In this document: positions 28,028 through 36,208 of the stretch, piece by piece
Layout of the letters: each line of letters opens with the position of its first letter
Position numbering within the stretch: position 1 is the stretch's first letter
Source of the DNA: Actinoplanes palleronii
GTDB taxonomy: Bacteria > Actinomycetota > Actinomycetes > Mycobacteriales > Micromonosporaceae
Direction: 5' to 3'
Length of the DNA stretch: 64,000 nt
Assembly: GCF_016862315.1 (NCBI RefSeq)
Contig: NZ_BOMS01000009.1
Coordinates: 62,001 to 126,000 of the forward strand
Position numbers and translations under genes: made by a program
The notes under the pieces: generated by a model
What the model was told of the DNA's origin: nothing
The model's database searches: none
Seen by the model: the letters and a program-made list of their open reading frames with translations, nothing else

Positions 28028-28080
28028 GTTACGGAGGACCCATTCGTAACACGGTGCACATCTTGCCGAAAACCTTTTCG
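28028..28080. promoter_or_regulatory. Palindromes between lacI-type gene and hydrolase set, candidate operators
   Basis: CGAAAA-CC-TTTTCG (28067-28080) has six-base arms and the 14-bp layout typical of LacI-family operators. A second dyad, GTTACG-N11-CGTAAC (28028-28050), lies upstream. Both are about 120-170 bp before the first hydrolase start and 60-110 bp upstream of the repressor start, so they may control either or both directions. Confidence 0.55.
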
Positions 28081-28199
28081 TAAGGAAGTCTCACCTACGG
28101 GCGGCCCGGATCAAGAGTGCCGCTCATCCACCAGCACCGATCGTCGTGGGGGTGAAGTGCCGGGACATAGATAGATCAACATCGATTAAAGGAGGCCTC

Positions 28200-29009
28200 G
28201 TGAAAGCAAAGTGGATCGCCCTGCTGCTGGCGGTCGTCATGGTGCCGGCCCCGGCCTGGGCCGCTCCCCCGACCTGGAGCCCGCCGGCGAACCTGGTCAC
28301 CCCGCTGGCCCAGGTCTGGCAGCACCAGGAACAGACCTACGGCGACCTGTACGGGTTCCGCAACTACGGCTGGGACCAGGTGATGGCCAACCGCGGGTAC
28401 ATCAACTACTGCGTCCGCTGGGACTCCACGGCCTCGGTGACCGCGGCCCAGCGCGACCAGATCCAGGCCACCCTGGCCCGGCAGCACAAGAAGTGGATGG
28501 ACGAGCTGGTCGGGCACAACGCCTGGCCGTACGCCGACGTGCCGGTCAAGGTGGTCGGCTGGGCCGTGCGCAACCGGTCCCAGCTGCAGTGGACCGACTC
28601 CTCGGTGGACATCTACGTCAACGACATCCGGGAGAACGCGCCGCAGTGCTCCGAGCCGTGCGGGCGGTTCTTCCACCAGAACGCGCAGTACCCCAGCTGC
28701 CCGGGCGGCTACGCCCACCACTACGACCAGTCGCTGTGGCTCACCGACGGCTTCGGCGGAGGCGCCGGCGGCGACTGGGGCCAGCGGATCGGCCGCGAGT
28801 ACTTCATGGGCAACCTGACCGCCACGAACATCCACATCCTGCTGCACGAGATGGGCCACACCTGGGGCCTGGACGACTTCTACGACTGGACCCCGACCGG
28901 CGTAGGCGGCTTCCTCATGCAGGCCGGCACCGCCACCCAGATCACCGAGTTCGACGCCTGGATGTTCCGCGACTGGTGGCGGCACCTCAAGAACCGCTAC
29001 GGCTACTGA
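28200..29009 (+). CDS. Small secreted zinc metalloprotease-like protein
   Basis: 269 aa. The start is GTG 28200, with AGGAGG five bases upstream; an in-frame GTG at 28146 is not needed. Signal peptide residues 1-22 (WIALLLAVVMVPAPAWA). The motif HEMGHTWGLDDFYD near residue 220 is an HExxHxxGxxD zinc-binding signature, in which the third ligand would be Asp. Pairs of cysteines (QCSEPCGRF, YPSCPGGY) suggest disulfides. Similar proteins occur in plant-degrading fungi and streptomycetes, but the biochemical role is not established to my knowledge. First gene of the likely LacI-controlled set. Confidence 0.75.
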   Translation: MKAKWIALLLAVVMVPAPAWAAPPTWSPPANLVTPLAQVWQHQEQTYGDLYGFRNYGWDQVMANRGYINYCVRWDSTASVTAAQRDQIQATLARQHKKWMDELVGHNAWPYADVPVKVVGWAVRNRSQLQWTDSSVDIYVNDIRENAPQCSEPCGRFFHQNAQYPSCPGGYAHHYDQSLWLTDGFGGGAGGDWGQRIGREYFMGNLTATNIHILLHEMGHTWGLDDFYDWTPTGVGGFLMQAGTATQITEFDAWMFRDWWRHLKNRYGY

Positions 29010-29080
29010 TCGCGCCGTCCCCCTGCAGATCCCGTCCCGGCCGGGCCCCCGGCCGGGACTCCGGCGAAAGGTGCCGTCCC

Positions 29081-31477
29081 ATGCCGTCCCGTCGCACCCT
29101 CCTCAAGGCCGCCGCCCTGCTGCCGGCCGGCCCGGCCCTCGCGCTCCGCCCGGACGCCGGCGTCACCGCGTACGCGTTCCCGCTCACCGCCGTCCGGCTG
29201 GGCGCCGGTCGGTTCGCCGAGAACACCGCGCGCACCCATGCCTACCTGCGCTTCCTGGACGCCGACCGGCTGCTGCACATGTTCCGGGTGACCGCCGGGC
29301 GGCCGTCGTCGGCGACACCCTGCGGCGGCTGGGAGTCGCCGTCCACCGAGCTGCGCGGGCACTCGATCGGGCACGTGCTGACCGCTCTCGCCCAGGCGTA
29401 CGCGAGCACCGGCGAGGCCGCGTTCAAGACCAAGGGCGACTACCTGGTCGCCGAGCTGGCGCTCTGCCAGCGCCCGAACGGGTTCCTGTCCGCATACCCG
29501 GAGAGCTTCATCGACCGGCTCGAGGCCGGCCAGCAGGTGTGGGCGCCGTACTACACGCTGCACAAGATCGTTGCGGGTCTGCTGGACATGCACCAGCTGA
29601 CCGGGTCCGCGCTGGCCCGGACCGTGCTCGAGCGCAAGGCCGCGTGGGTCCAGGCCCGCAACAGCCTGCTTTCGTACGCGCAGCGGCAGCAGATGCTGCG
29701 CGTCGAGTTCGGCGGGATCGGCGAGACCCTGTTCAACCTGTACCAGCTCAGCGAGAACCCGGCGCACCTGACCACCGCGCAGTACTTCGACCACGCGCAG
29801 GTGCTCGACCCGCTCGCCGCCGGCGTGGACGCGCTGGCCGGGTTCCACGCGAACACCCAGATCCCGAAGGCGCTCGCCGCGATCCGCGGGTACCACGCCA
29901 CCGGCGACACCCGGTACCGCGACATCGCGGTCACCTTCTGGAACCTCGTGGTGAAGCAGCACTCGTACGCGATCGGCGGCAACTCCAACGGCGAGTACTT
30001 CCAGGCGCCGAACCGGATCGCGAGCGAGCTGTCCGACACCACCTGCGAGTGCTGCAACAGCTACAACATGCTCAAGCTGACCCGCCAGCTGTTCCTCACC
30101 GACCCGGCCCGCGGCGCCGAGTTCATGGACTTCTACGAGAAGGCGCTGGTCAACCACCTGCTCGGCGCGCAGAACCCGGCGTCGGCGCACGGTTTCCACT
30201 GCTACTACGTGCCGCTGCGGGCCGGCGGGCTCAAGACGTACAGCAACGACTACGACAACTTCACCTGCTGCCACGGCACCGGGATGGAGACCAACACCAA
30301 GTTCACCGACAGCATCTGGTTCACCAGCGGCAACACGCTGTATCTGAACCTGTTCATCCCCGCGACGCTCACCTGGCCCGGCCGCGGGATCACGGTCACC
30401 CAGGCGACCGGCTTCCCGGAGACCGCCACGTCCCGGCTGACCATCACCGGGACCGGGCAGATCGACCTGCGCGTACGCATCCCGTCCTGGACCACCGGCG
30501 CCCAGGTCCGGGTCAACGGCGTCCTCACCGGCTCCCCCGTCCCCGGGTCCTACCTGGCGATCAACCGGACCTGGGCCGGCGGCGACACCGTCGACATCAG
30601 CCTGCCGATGGCGCTGAGCCTGGAACCCGCACCGGACAACCCGGCGGTCCGCGCGGTCCGGCACGGCCCGGTGGTGCTGGCCGGGCAGTTCGGCACCACC
30701 AACCTGAGCGCGCTGCCCAACCTGGACCCGGCCGCCCTGCAACCGACCGGGGTGCCGCTGGAGTACACCGCCGGTTCGGTGCTGCTGCGGCCGTTCTACC
30801 AGACCCACGGCCAGCGGTACTCGGTGTACTGGAACGTGGCCGGGACGTTCGCCGCGCACTACCCGTTCGACGAGGCGTCCGGGAGCACCGCGCTCGACGC
30901 CACCGGCAACGGCCGCGACGCCGCGCTGGCCGGCGGCGCCACCCGCACCACCGGGCGCAGCGGCGGCGCGGTGCAGCTCACCGGCTCCGGCGCGTACGTG
31001 AACCTGCCGGCCGGGCTGCTCGCCGGCGCCACCTCGTTCACCATCGCCGCCTGGGTCCGGCTGGACACCGCGGCCACCTGGCCCCGGCTGTTCGACCTCG
31101 GCGCGGGCACCGGCACCTACCTGTTCCTCACCCCGCGCAGCAGCGCCGGCACCCCGCGGTACGCCATCACCACCGGCGGCGCGGGCGCCGAGCAGCGCAT
31201 CGACGGCCCGGCCGCCCTGCCCACCGGCGCCTGGACGCACGTGGCCGTCACCCACACCGGCAACCTCGGCGTGCTCTACGTCAACGGCGCCGAGGCGGCC
31301 CGCAACAGCGCGCTGACCATCCGGCCCAGCGTGCTCGGCGCCACCACCCAGAACTGGATCGGCCGCTCCCAGTACGCCGGCGATCCCTATCTCGCCGCGG
31401 CCGTCGACGGGTTCCGGATCTACAGCCGGGCCCTGTCCGCGGCCGAGGTGTCCCAACTGAACGCCACCGGTCAGTGA
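29081..31477 (+). CDS. Secreted GH127/GH146-like (DUF1680) beta-L-arabinofuranosidase with LamG domain
   Basis: 798 aa. The N-terminus MPSRRTLLKAAALLPAGPA is a twin-arginine-type signal. Residues about 35-590 are the DUF1680 (alpha/alpha)6-barrel and beta domains. Metal-site motifs of the family are present: C322-E323-C324-C325 followed by NSYNMLKLTR (E323 and C325 form the ExC pair), and C396-C397 in FTCCHGTGMETNTKF, so a Zn-dependent cysteine mechanism as in HypBA1 is expected. Residues about 595-798 form a concanavalin/LamG-type domain (YPFDEASGSTALDATGNGRDA, FTIAAWVRLD, DGFRIYSRALSAAEV), probably binding the polymer. Likely releases beta-L-arabinose from plant glycoproteins or arabinans. 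It is 11 bp before the GH43 gene. Confidence 0.88.
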   Translation: MPSRRTLLKAAALLPAGPALALRPDAGVTAYAFPLTAVRLGAGRFAENTARTHAYLRFLDADRLLHMFRVTAGRPSSATPCGGWESPSTELRGHSIGHVLTALAQAYASTGEAAFKTKGDYLVAELALCQRPNGFLSAYPESFIDRLEAGQQVWAPYYTLHKIVAGLLDMHQLTGSALARTVLERKAAWVQARNSLLSYAQRQQMLRVEFGGIGETLFNLYQLSENPAHLTTAQYFDHAQVLDPLAAGVDALAGFHANTQIPKALAAIRGYHATGDTRYRDIAVTFWNLVVKQHSYAIGGNSNGEYFQAPNRIASELSDTTCECCNSYNMLKLTRQLFLTDPARGAEFMDFYEKALVNHLLGAQNPASAHGFHCYYVPLRAGGLKTYSNDYDNFTCCHGTGMETNTKFTDSIWFTSGNTLYLNLFIPATLTWPGRGITVTQATGFPETATSRLTITGTGQIDLRVRIPSWTTGAQVRVNGVLTGSPVPGSYLAINRTWAGGDTVDISLPMALSLEPAPDNPAVRAVRHGPVVLAGQFGTTNLSALPNLDPAALQPTGVPLEYTAGSVLLRPFYQTHGQRYSVYWNVAGTFAAHYPFDEASGSTALDATGNGRDAALAGGATRTTGRSGGAVQLTGSGAYVNLPAGLLAGATSFTIAAWVRLDTAATWPRLFDLGAGTGTYLFLTPRSSAGTPRYAITTGGAGAEQRIDGPAALPTGAWTHVAVTHTGNLGVLYVNGAEAARNSALTIRPSVLGATTQNWIGRSQYAGDPYLAAAVDGFRIYSRALSAAEVSQLNATGQ

Positions 31478-31488
31478 AGGAGTCCCCT

Positions 31489-32892
31489 ATGTCCGCCAGG
31501 AGATGGGTTGCCGCCGTGTGCGGGGTGGTCACCGCGGTCGCCGCGGTGGCCCTGCCCGCGCAGGCCGCCAACCCGATCATCACCAGCATCTACACCGCCG
31601 ATCCCGCGCCCCTGGTGGTCGGCAACACCATGTACATCTACGCCGGGCGCGACGAGGCGCCCGCCGGGACCAGCAACTTCGTGATGCGCGAGTGGCACGT
31701 GCTGTCCTCCACCGACGCGCAGACCTGGACCGACAACGGCGCCAAGGCCAGCATCGGCACCTTCGGCTGGGCCGGTGCCGACGCCTGGGCCGGTGAGGTG
31801 GAGCCGCGCAACGGCAAGTACTACTGGTACACCTCGATCAACGGCAACGGCGCGGGCTGGATGAACATCGGCGTCGCGGTCGGCGACACCCCGCTGGGTC
31901 CGTTCACCGACGCCAAGGGCGGGCCGCTGATCAGCGACAGCACGGCGAACTCGTCCGGGCTGAACATCGACCCGACGGTCTTCGTCGACGACGACGGCCA
32001 GGCGTACATGTACTGGGGCGGGTACTGGTCGCCGCGGGCGGTGAAGCTCGCCGCCAACATGATCGACACGGTCGGCGCGGTGGTCACGCCGACCGGGCTC
32101 ACCAACTACTGGGAGGCCCCGTGGATGTTCAAGCGCAACGGCCTCTACTACCTGATGTACGCCGCGAACGACACCAACGGCTGCGTCACCAACTCCAGCT
32201 ACGCCTGCCAGCGGTACGCGACCGCGAGCAGCCCGCTCGGGCCGTGGACCGAGCGCGGCATCGTCCTGGGCCAGGTCTCGTCGACCACCAACCACGCCGG
32301 GATCGCCGAGCTGAACGGCCAGTCGTACCTGGTCTACCACACCGCTGACGCGCCGGGCGGCGGCAACTTCCGCCGGTCGGTGGCGGTGGACAAGCTGACC
32401 TTCAACGCCGACGGCACGATCCAGAAGGTCATCCCGACCGTCGGCGGCGGCACCGGCAGCGGCACCAACCTGGGGCCGTCGGCGACCGCGTCGACGTCCT
32501 ACGTGTCCTCGTGGGAGAGCCTGGCCGCGATCAACAACGGCGGCACCCCGGCCAGCTCCGCGGACCGCGCCAACCTGGCCTACGGCAACTGGCCGCAGCA
32601 GGGCACCCAGTGGGTCGAGTACACCTGGCCCGCCGCCAAGTCGATCAACAAGAGCTCGGTCTACTGGTTCGACGACGACCAGGGCATCGACCTGCCCGCG
32701 TCCTGCCAGCTGCAGTACTGGACCGGCAGCGCGTACGCGGCGGTGCCCGGGCAGTCGGCGTGCGGGGTGGCCGGCAACACCGAGAACGTGAGCACGTTCC
32801 CGGCGATCAGCACGACGCGATTGCGATTGTCCATCACGTCCCGGACCGGCTACTCCACGGGCGTGCTCGAGTGGAAGGCGTTCCAGCCGTGA
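31489..32892 (+). CDS. Secreted GH43-family glycosidase (arabinofuranosidase/xylosidase type) with C-terminal binding module
   Basis: 467 aa. AAGGAG precedes the ATG by about eight bases; signal peptide to AQA (residue 26). The five-blade propeller carries the GH43 catalytic pattern: D38 (YTADPAPL), D161 (NIDPTVFVDDDG) and E209 (YWEAPWMF). Residues about 325-467 form a separate jelly-roll-like domain (YVSSWESLAAINNG, FDDDQGIDLPASCQLQYW), nearly the same module as ends the next protein. It overlaps the next gene by four bases (GTGA). Activity is probably alpha-L-arabinofuranosidase or beta-xylosidase on arabinose-containing polymers; the exact specificity cannot be read. Confidence 0.88.
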   Translation: MSARRWVAAVCGVVTAVAAVALPAQAANPIITSIYTADPAPLVVGNTMYIYAGRDEAPAGTSNFVMREWHVLSSTDAQTWTDNGAKASIGTFGWAGADAWAGEVEPRNGKYYWYTSINGNGAGWMNIGVAVGDTPLGPFTDAKGGPLISDSTANSSGLNIDPTVFVDDDGQAYMYWGGYWSPRAVKLAANMIDTVGAVVTPTGLTNYWEAPWMFKRNGLYYLMYAANDTNGCVTNSSYACQRYATASSPLGPWTERGIVLGQVSSTTNHAGIAELNGQSYLVYHTADAPGGGNFRRSVAVDKLTFNADGTIQKVIPTVGGGTGSGTNLGPSATASTSYVSSWESLAAINNGGTPASSADRANLAYGNWPQQGTQWVEYTWPAAKSINKSSVYWFDDDQGIDLPASCQLQYWTGSAYAAVPGQSACGVAGNTENVSTFPAISTTRLRLSITSRTGYSTGVLEWKAFQP

Positions 32893-35800
32893 TCCGACGA
32901 CTGTGTTCGTACGCTATGGGTCTGATTTTGATCGTGTGTTTCCTGAGCCTTCCGCAGGCGGCCATGGCCGCGCAGACCATCGGTTATCCCGCCTTCACCG
33001 GCGCCGGCTCGATCCCCGCGCCGCCGGTCGGCTACGCCACCGGCGACACCATGCGCGCCATCTACGACGCGGAGGCCGGCGGCACCGACTTCTGGATGGA
33101 CCGGCTGCTGGCCCGCACCGGTAACGACCCGTCCGGCACCTGGCTGATGACCCGCGGGCGGGCCGCGTTCATGTACACGCACAATCCCGCGGTGATCGGT
33201 TTCGGCGGCAACGCCGCCTACTGGGACAACATCAGCAGTCAGAACGCCTACGCGATCACCGCGTCGCCGGGCACGTTCACCGAGCAGCCCGCCCAGCGCA
33301 AGCAGGCACCCAGCCACTGGCGCAGCGTGCACACCGGCGGCACCGTCCGGCTGGACGTCACCAAGTTCATCACCGACAACAACGTGCTGGTCACGAACGT
33401 TGCGGTGGTCAACACCGGCACCGCCTCGGCGACCCTGACACTGAACGCCACCTCGCCCTACGCGAGCACGGTCAGCGGCACCGAGCTGACCGGCACCCGG
33501 GCCGTGAAGAACAACCTGACCACGCTCTACCCGCGGTTCTCCGGTGACGGTTTCACCGCCGCGAGCAGCGGGCTGAGCCGATCAGTAACGGTCGCAGCGG
33601 GCCAGACGGTAACGGTCAAGGTTCAGCTGGGGTTCGTCACCACCGAGATACCGGAGTCACGGACCGAGTACGACGCCTACCGTGCCCGGACCGCGGCCGA
33701 CGCGTTCGCCACCCACGTGCGGGCCTACAACAAGTGGTGGGCCGACAACGTGCCCTACATCGACGTGCCGGACGCGGCGATCAAGAAGAACATCTATTAC
33801 CGCTGGTGGCTGATGCGGTTCAACCACCTCGACGCGGACATCCCGGGGCAGGACTTCCAGTTCCCGCAGTCGGTCGAGGGCGCGACCGGATACAACAACG
33901 CGATCGCGCTGACCCAGCCGATGCACATCGACGACCTGAAGTACCTGCGCAACGCCGAGTACTCCTACGGTCCTTACCTGGCGGTCGGGCAGTACTCGGC
34001 GAACGGCCGGTTCGTCGACAACCCGGGTGATCCGGAGAACTGGTCGAACTCCTACACCCAGTACATCGCCGAAGCGGCCTGGCGGGCCTACCAGATCCAC
34101 GGCGGGCAGCCGGCCATGCTGCGCAACTTCGCCCGGTACGCCGAGGGCGACGCCAAGGGCCAGCTGGCCACCTACGACACCAACAACAACGGCGTCATCG
34201 AGTACGACTGGGGCGCGATGACCGGAAATGACGCCGACGCGGTGTCGTTCCACTGGCGCACCGGCAACCTGGACCGCGCCGAGACCGCCTACGTGTGGAC
34301 CGCCGCGAACGCCGCCAAGCAGGCCTATGCGCTGCTCGGTGACACCGCGAAGAGCACCGAGATGCAGACGCTCGCCGACCGGATCAAAAACGGCGTGATC
34401 ACCACGCTGTGGAACCCGGCCGACCAGCTGCTCGAGCACAAGCACGTGGCGACGAACGCGTTCGTGCCGTGGAAGGAGATCAACAACTACTACCCGTACG
34501 CGGTCGGCCTGATGCCGAACACCGAGCAGTACAAGGCCGCCCTGCGCCTGTTCGCCGACCCCGCCGAGTACCCGATCTTCCCGTTCTACACGGCGAACCA
34601 GAAGGACAAGGCGGCGGCCGCGGCGGCCGGCAACCCGGGCAGCAACAACTTCTCCACGATCAACTCGACGGTCCAGTTCCGGCTCTACTCGTCGGTGCTG
34701 CGCAACTACCCGAACGCGTCGATGACCAGTGAGGACTACAAGAAGCTGCTGTACTGGAACACCTGGGCCCAGTACGTCGACGGCAACACCGCCTGGCCCG
34801 ACGCGAACGAGTTCTGGGCCGACTGGAACGGCAGCGCGATCACCTACCGCTCCTGGATCCACCACAACATCCTCGGCAGCAGCAACTGGACGATCATCGA
34901 GGACGTGGCCGGGCTGCGCCCGCGCAACGACGCGCAGATCGAGCTGTCCCCGATCACCATCGGCTGGCCGAACTTCGCGGTGAACAACCTGCGCTACCGC
35001 AACGCCGACCTGTCGGTGGTCTGGGACGACCCGGCCGACGGCGTGGTCAAGTACGCCGGTGTCCCGCAGGGCTACTCGATCTACCTGAACGGCACCCGGG
35101 TGGCCACCGTCGACCGGCTCACCCCGTTCGTCTACAACCCGGCCACCGGCGCGGTCACCATTCCGTCCGGGGTCGGCACGGTCACCTACAGCGCCGCGTT
35201 CCCGTCGCTGCAGGCGCCGCAGAACGTGGTGCAGAACAGCGCGCGGATGGTCGACGTCTTCGCCAAGGCCGGCGTGGACCTGACCTCCAGCACCACCAAC
35301 CTGGCGGCCGGCGCCACCGCGACGGCGTCGTACACCGCCTCCGGCACCACGACCGCGGCCGCGATCGACGACCTGCCGACCAACGCGCCGCTCTGGGGCA
35401 GCTACGGCAGCACCAACGCCACCGACTGGTACGAGCTGAACTTCGGCGCGAACCGGACGGTCGACGAGGCCCGGCTGTACTTCCGCAACGACCGGGCCAC
35501 CAACCGGTACCGGCCGCCGGCCGCGTACACGGTGCAGTACTGGAACGGCACCGCCTGGGTCGCCGCGGCCTCCCAGGTCAAGTCGCCCGGCACGCCACAG
35601 TCCAACTACAACAAGGTCAACTTCACGCCGGTCACCACGTCGCGGCTGCGGATCCAGTTCACCCAGCCGACCGGCACCACGAAGACCGGGCTCACCGAGC
35701 TCAAGCTCTACCAGCGCGGCGTGGTCGTACCCCCGGTGTCGGCGAACCTCGCGCTGACCGCCACGCCGAGCGCGTCGTTCACCTCGTCCTGGGAGAGCGT

Positions 35801-36164
35801 CGCGGCACTCAACGACGGCATCGACCCGCCGTCGTCGAACGACACGGTGAACCCGCGCTGGGGCACCTGGCCCAACACCGGCCAGCAGTGGGCCGAGCTG
35901 ACCTGGCCGTCCGCGCAGTCGCTGACGTCCGCCCAGGTGTACTTCTTCGACGACGGCCAGGGCATCGACCTGCCGGCGTCCTGGAAACTGCAGTACTGGA
36001 CCGGCAGCGCGTACGCCGACGTGCCGTCACCCAGCGCGTACCCGGTGGCGGCGGACCAGTACAACGCGGTCACCTTCGGACAGATCAGTACCACGCGGTT
36101 GCGGGTCGCGTTGACCAGCGGTGCAGCTTCGGTAGGACTGCTGGAGGTGAAGGCCTTCAACTGA
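32889..36164 (+). CDS. Secreted MGH1-like six-hairpin glycosidase with two binding modules
   Basis: 1091 aa from GTG 32889, which overlaps the GH43 stop. Signal peptide ends at AMA (about residue 27). Residues about 28-260 are a beta-sandwich; residues about 265-690 resemble an (alpha/alpha)6 glycosidase domain of the MGH1-like/GH63 clan (YYRWWLMRFNHLDADIPGQDF, MTGNDADAVSFHW, WPDANEFWADWNG). Acidic residues in these motifs are plausible catalysts but not assigned. A discoidin-like module lies at about 800-940 and a second module at 945-1091 (SFTSSWESVAALNDG, FDDGQGIDLPASWKLQYW) matches the C-terminus of the GH43 protein, so the two enzymes probably bind the same polymer. Substrate unknown, likely an arabinose-rich glycan. 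Confidence 0.8.
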   Translation: MIRRLCSYAMGLILIVCFLSLPQAAMAAQTIGYPAFTGAGSIPAPPVGYATGDTMRAIYDAEAGGTDFWMDRLLARTGNDPSGTWLMTRGRAAFMYTHNPAVIGFGGNAAYWDNISSQNAYAITASPGTFTEQPAQRKQAPSHWRSVHTGGTVRLDVTKFITDNNVLVTNVAVVNTGTASATLTLNATSPYASTVSGTELTGTRAVKNNLTTLYPRFSGDGFTAASSGLSRSVTVAAGQTVTVKVQLGFVTTEIPESRTEYDAYRARTAADAFATHVRAYNKWWADNVPYIDVPDAAIKKNIYYRWWLMRFNHLDADIPGQDFQFPQSVEGATGYNNAIALTQPMHIDDLKYLRNAEYSYGPYLAVGQYSANGRFVDNPGDPENWSNSYTQYIAEAAWRAYQIHGGQPAMLRNFARYAEGDAKGQLATYDTNNNGVIEYDWGAMTGNDADAVSFHWRTGNLDRAETAYVWTAANAAKQAYALLGDTAKSTEMQTLADRIKNGVITTLWNPADQLLEHKHVATNAFVPWKEINNYYPYAVGLMPNTEQYKAALRLFADPAEYPIFPFYTANQKDKAAAAAAGNPGSNNFSTINSTVQFRLYSSVLRNYPNASMTSEDYKKLLYWNTWAQYVDGNTAWPDANEFWADWNGSAITYRSWIHHNILGSSNWTIIEDVAGLRPRNDAQIELSPITIGWPNFAVNNLRYRNADLSVVWDDPADGVVKYAGVPQGYSIYLNGTRVATVDRLTPFVYNPATGAVTIPSGVGTVTYSAAFPSLQAPQNVVQNSARMVDVFAKAGVDLTSSTTNLAAGATATASYTASGTTTAAAIDDLPTNAPLWGSYGSTNATDWYELNFGANRTVDEARLYFRNDRATNRYRPPAAYTVQYWNGTAWVAAASQVKSPGTPQSNYNKVNFTPVTTSRLRIQFTQPTGTTKTGLTELKLYQRGVVVPPVSANLALTATPSASFTSSWESVAALNDGIDPPSSNDTVNPRWGTWPNTGQQWAELTWPSAQSLTSAQVYFFDDGQGIDLPASWKLQYWTGSAYADVPSPSAYPVAADQYNAVTFGQISTTRLRVALTSGAASVGLLEVKAFN

Positions 36165-36208
36165 TCATTCTCGTCAGGTCCCGCCCGGGGCCGTCGATAG
36201 CAGCACGC

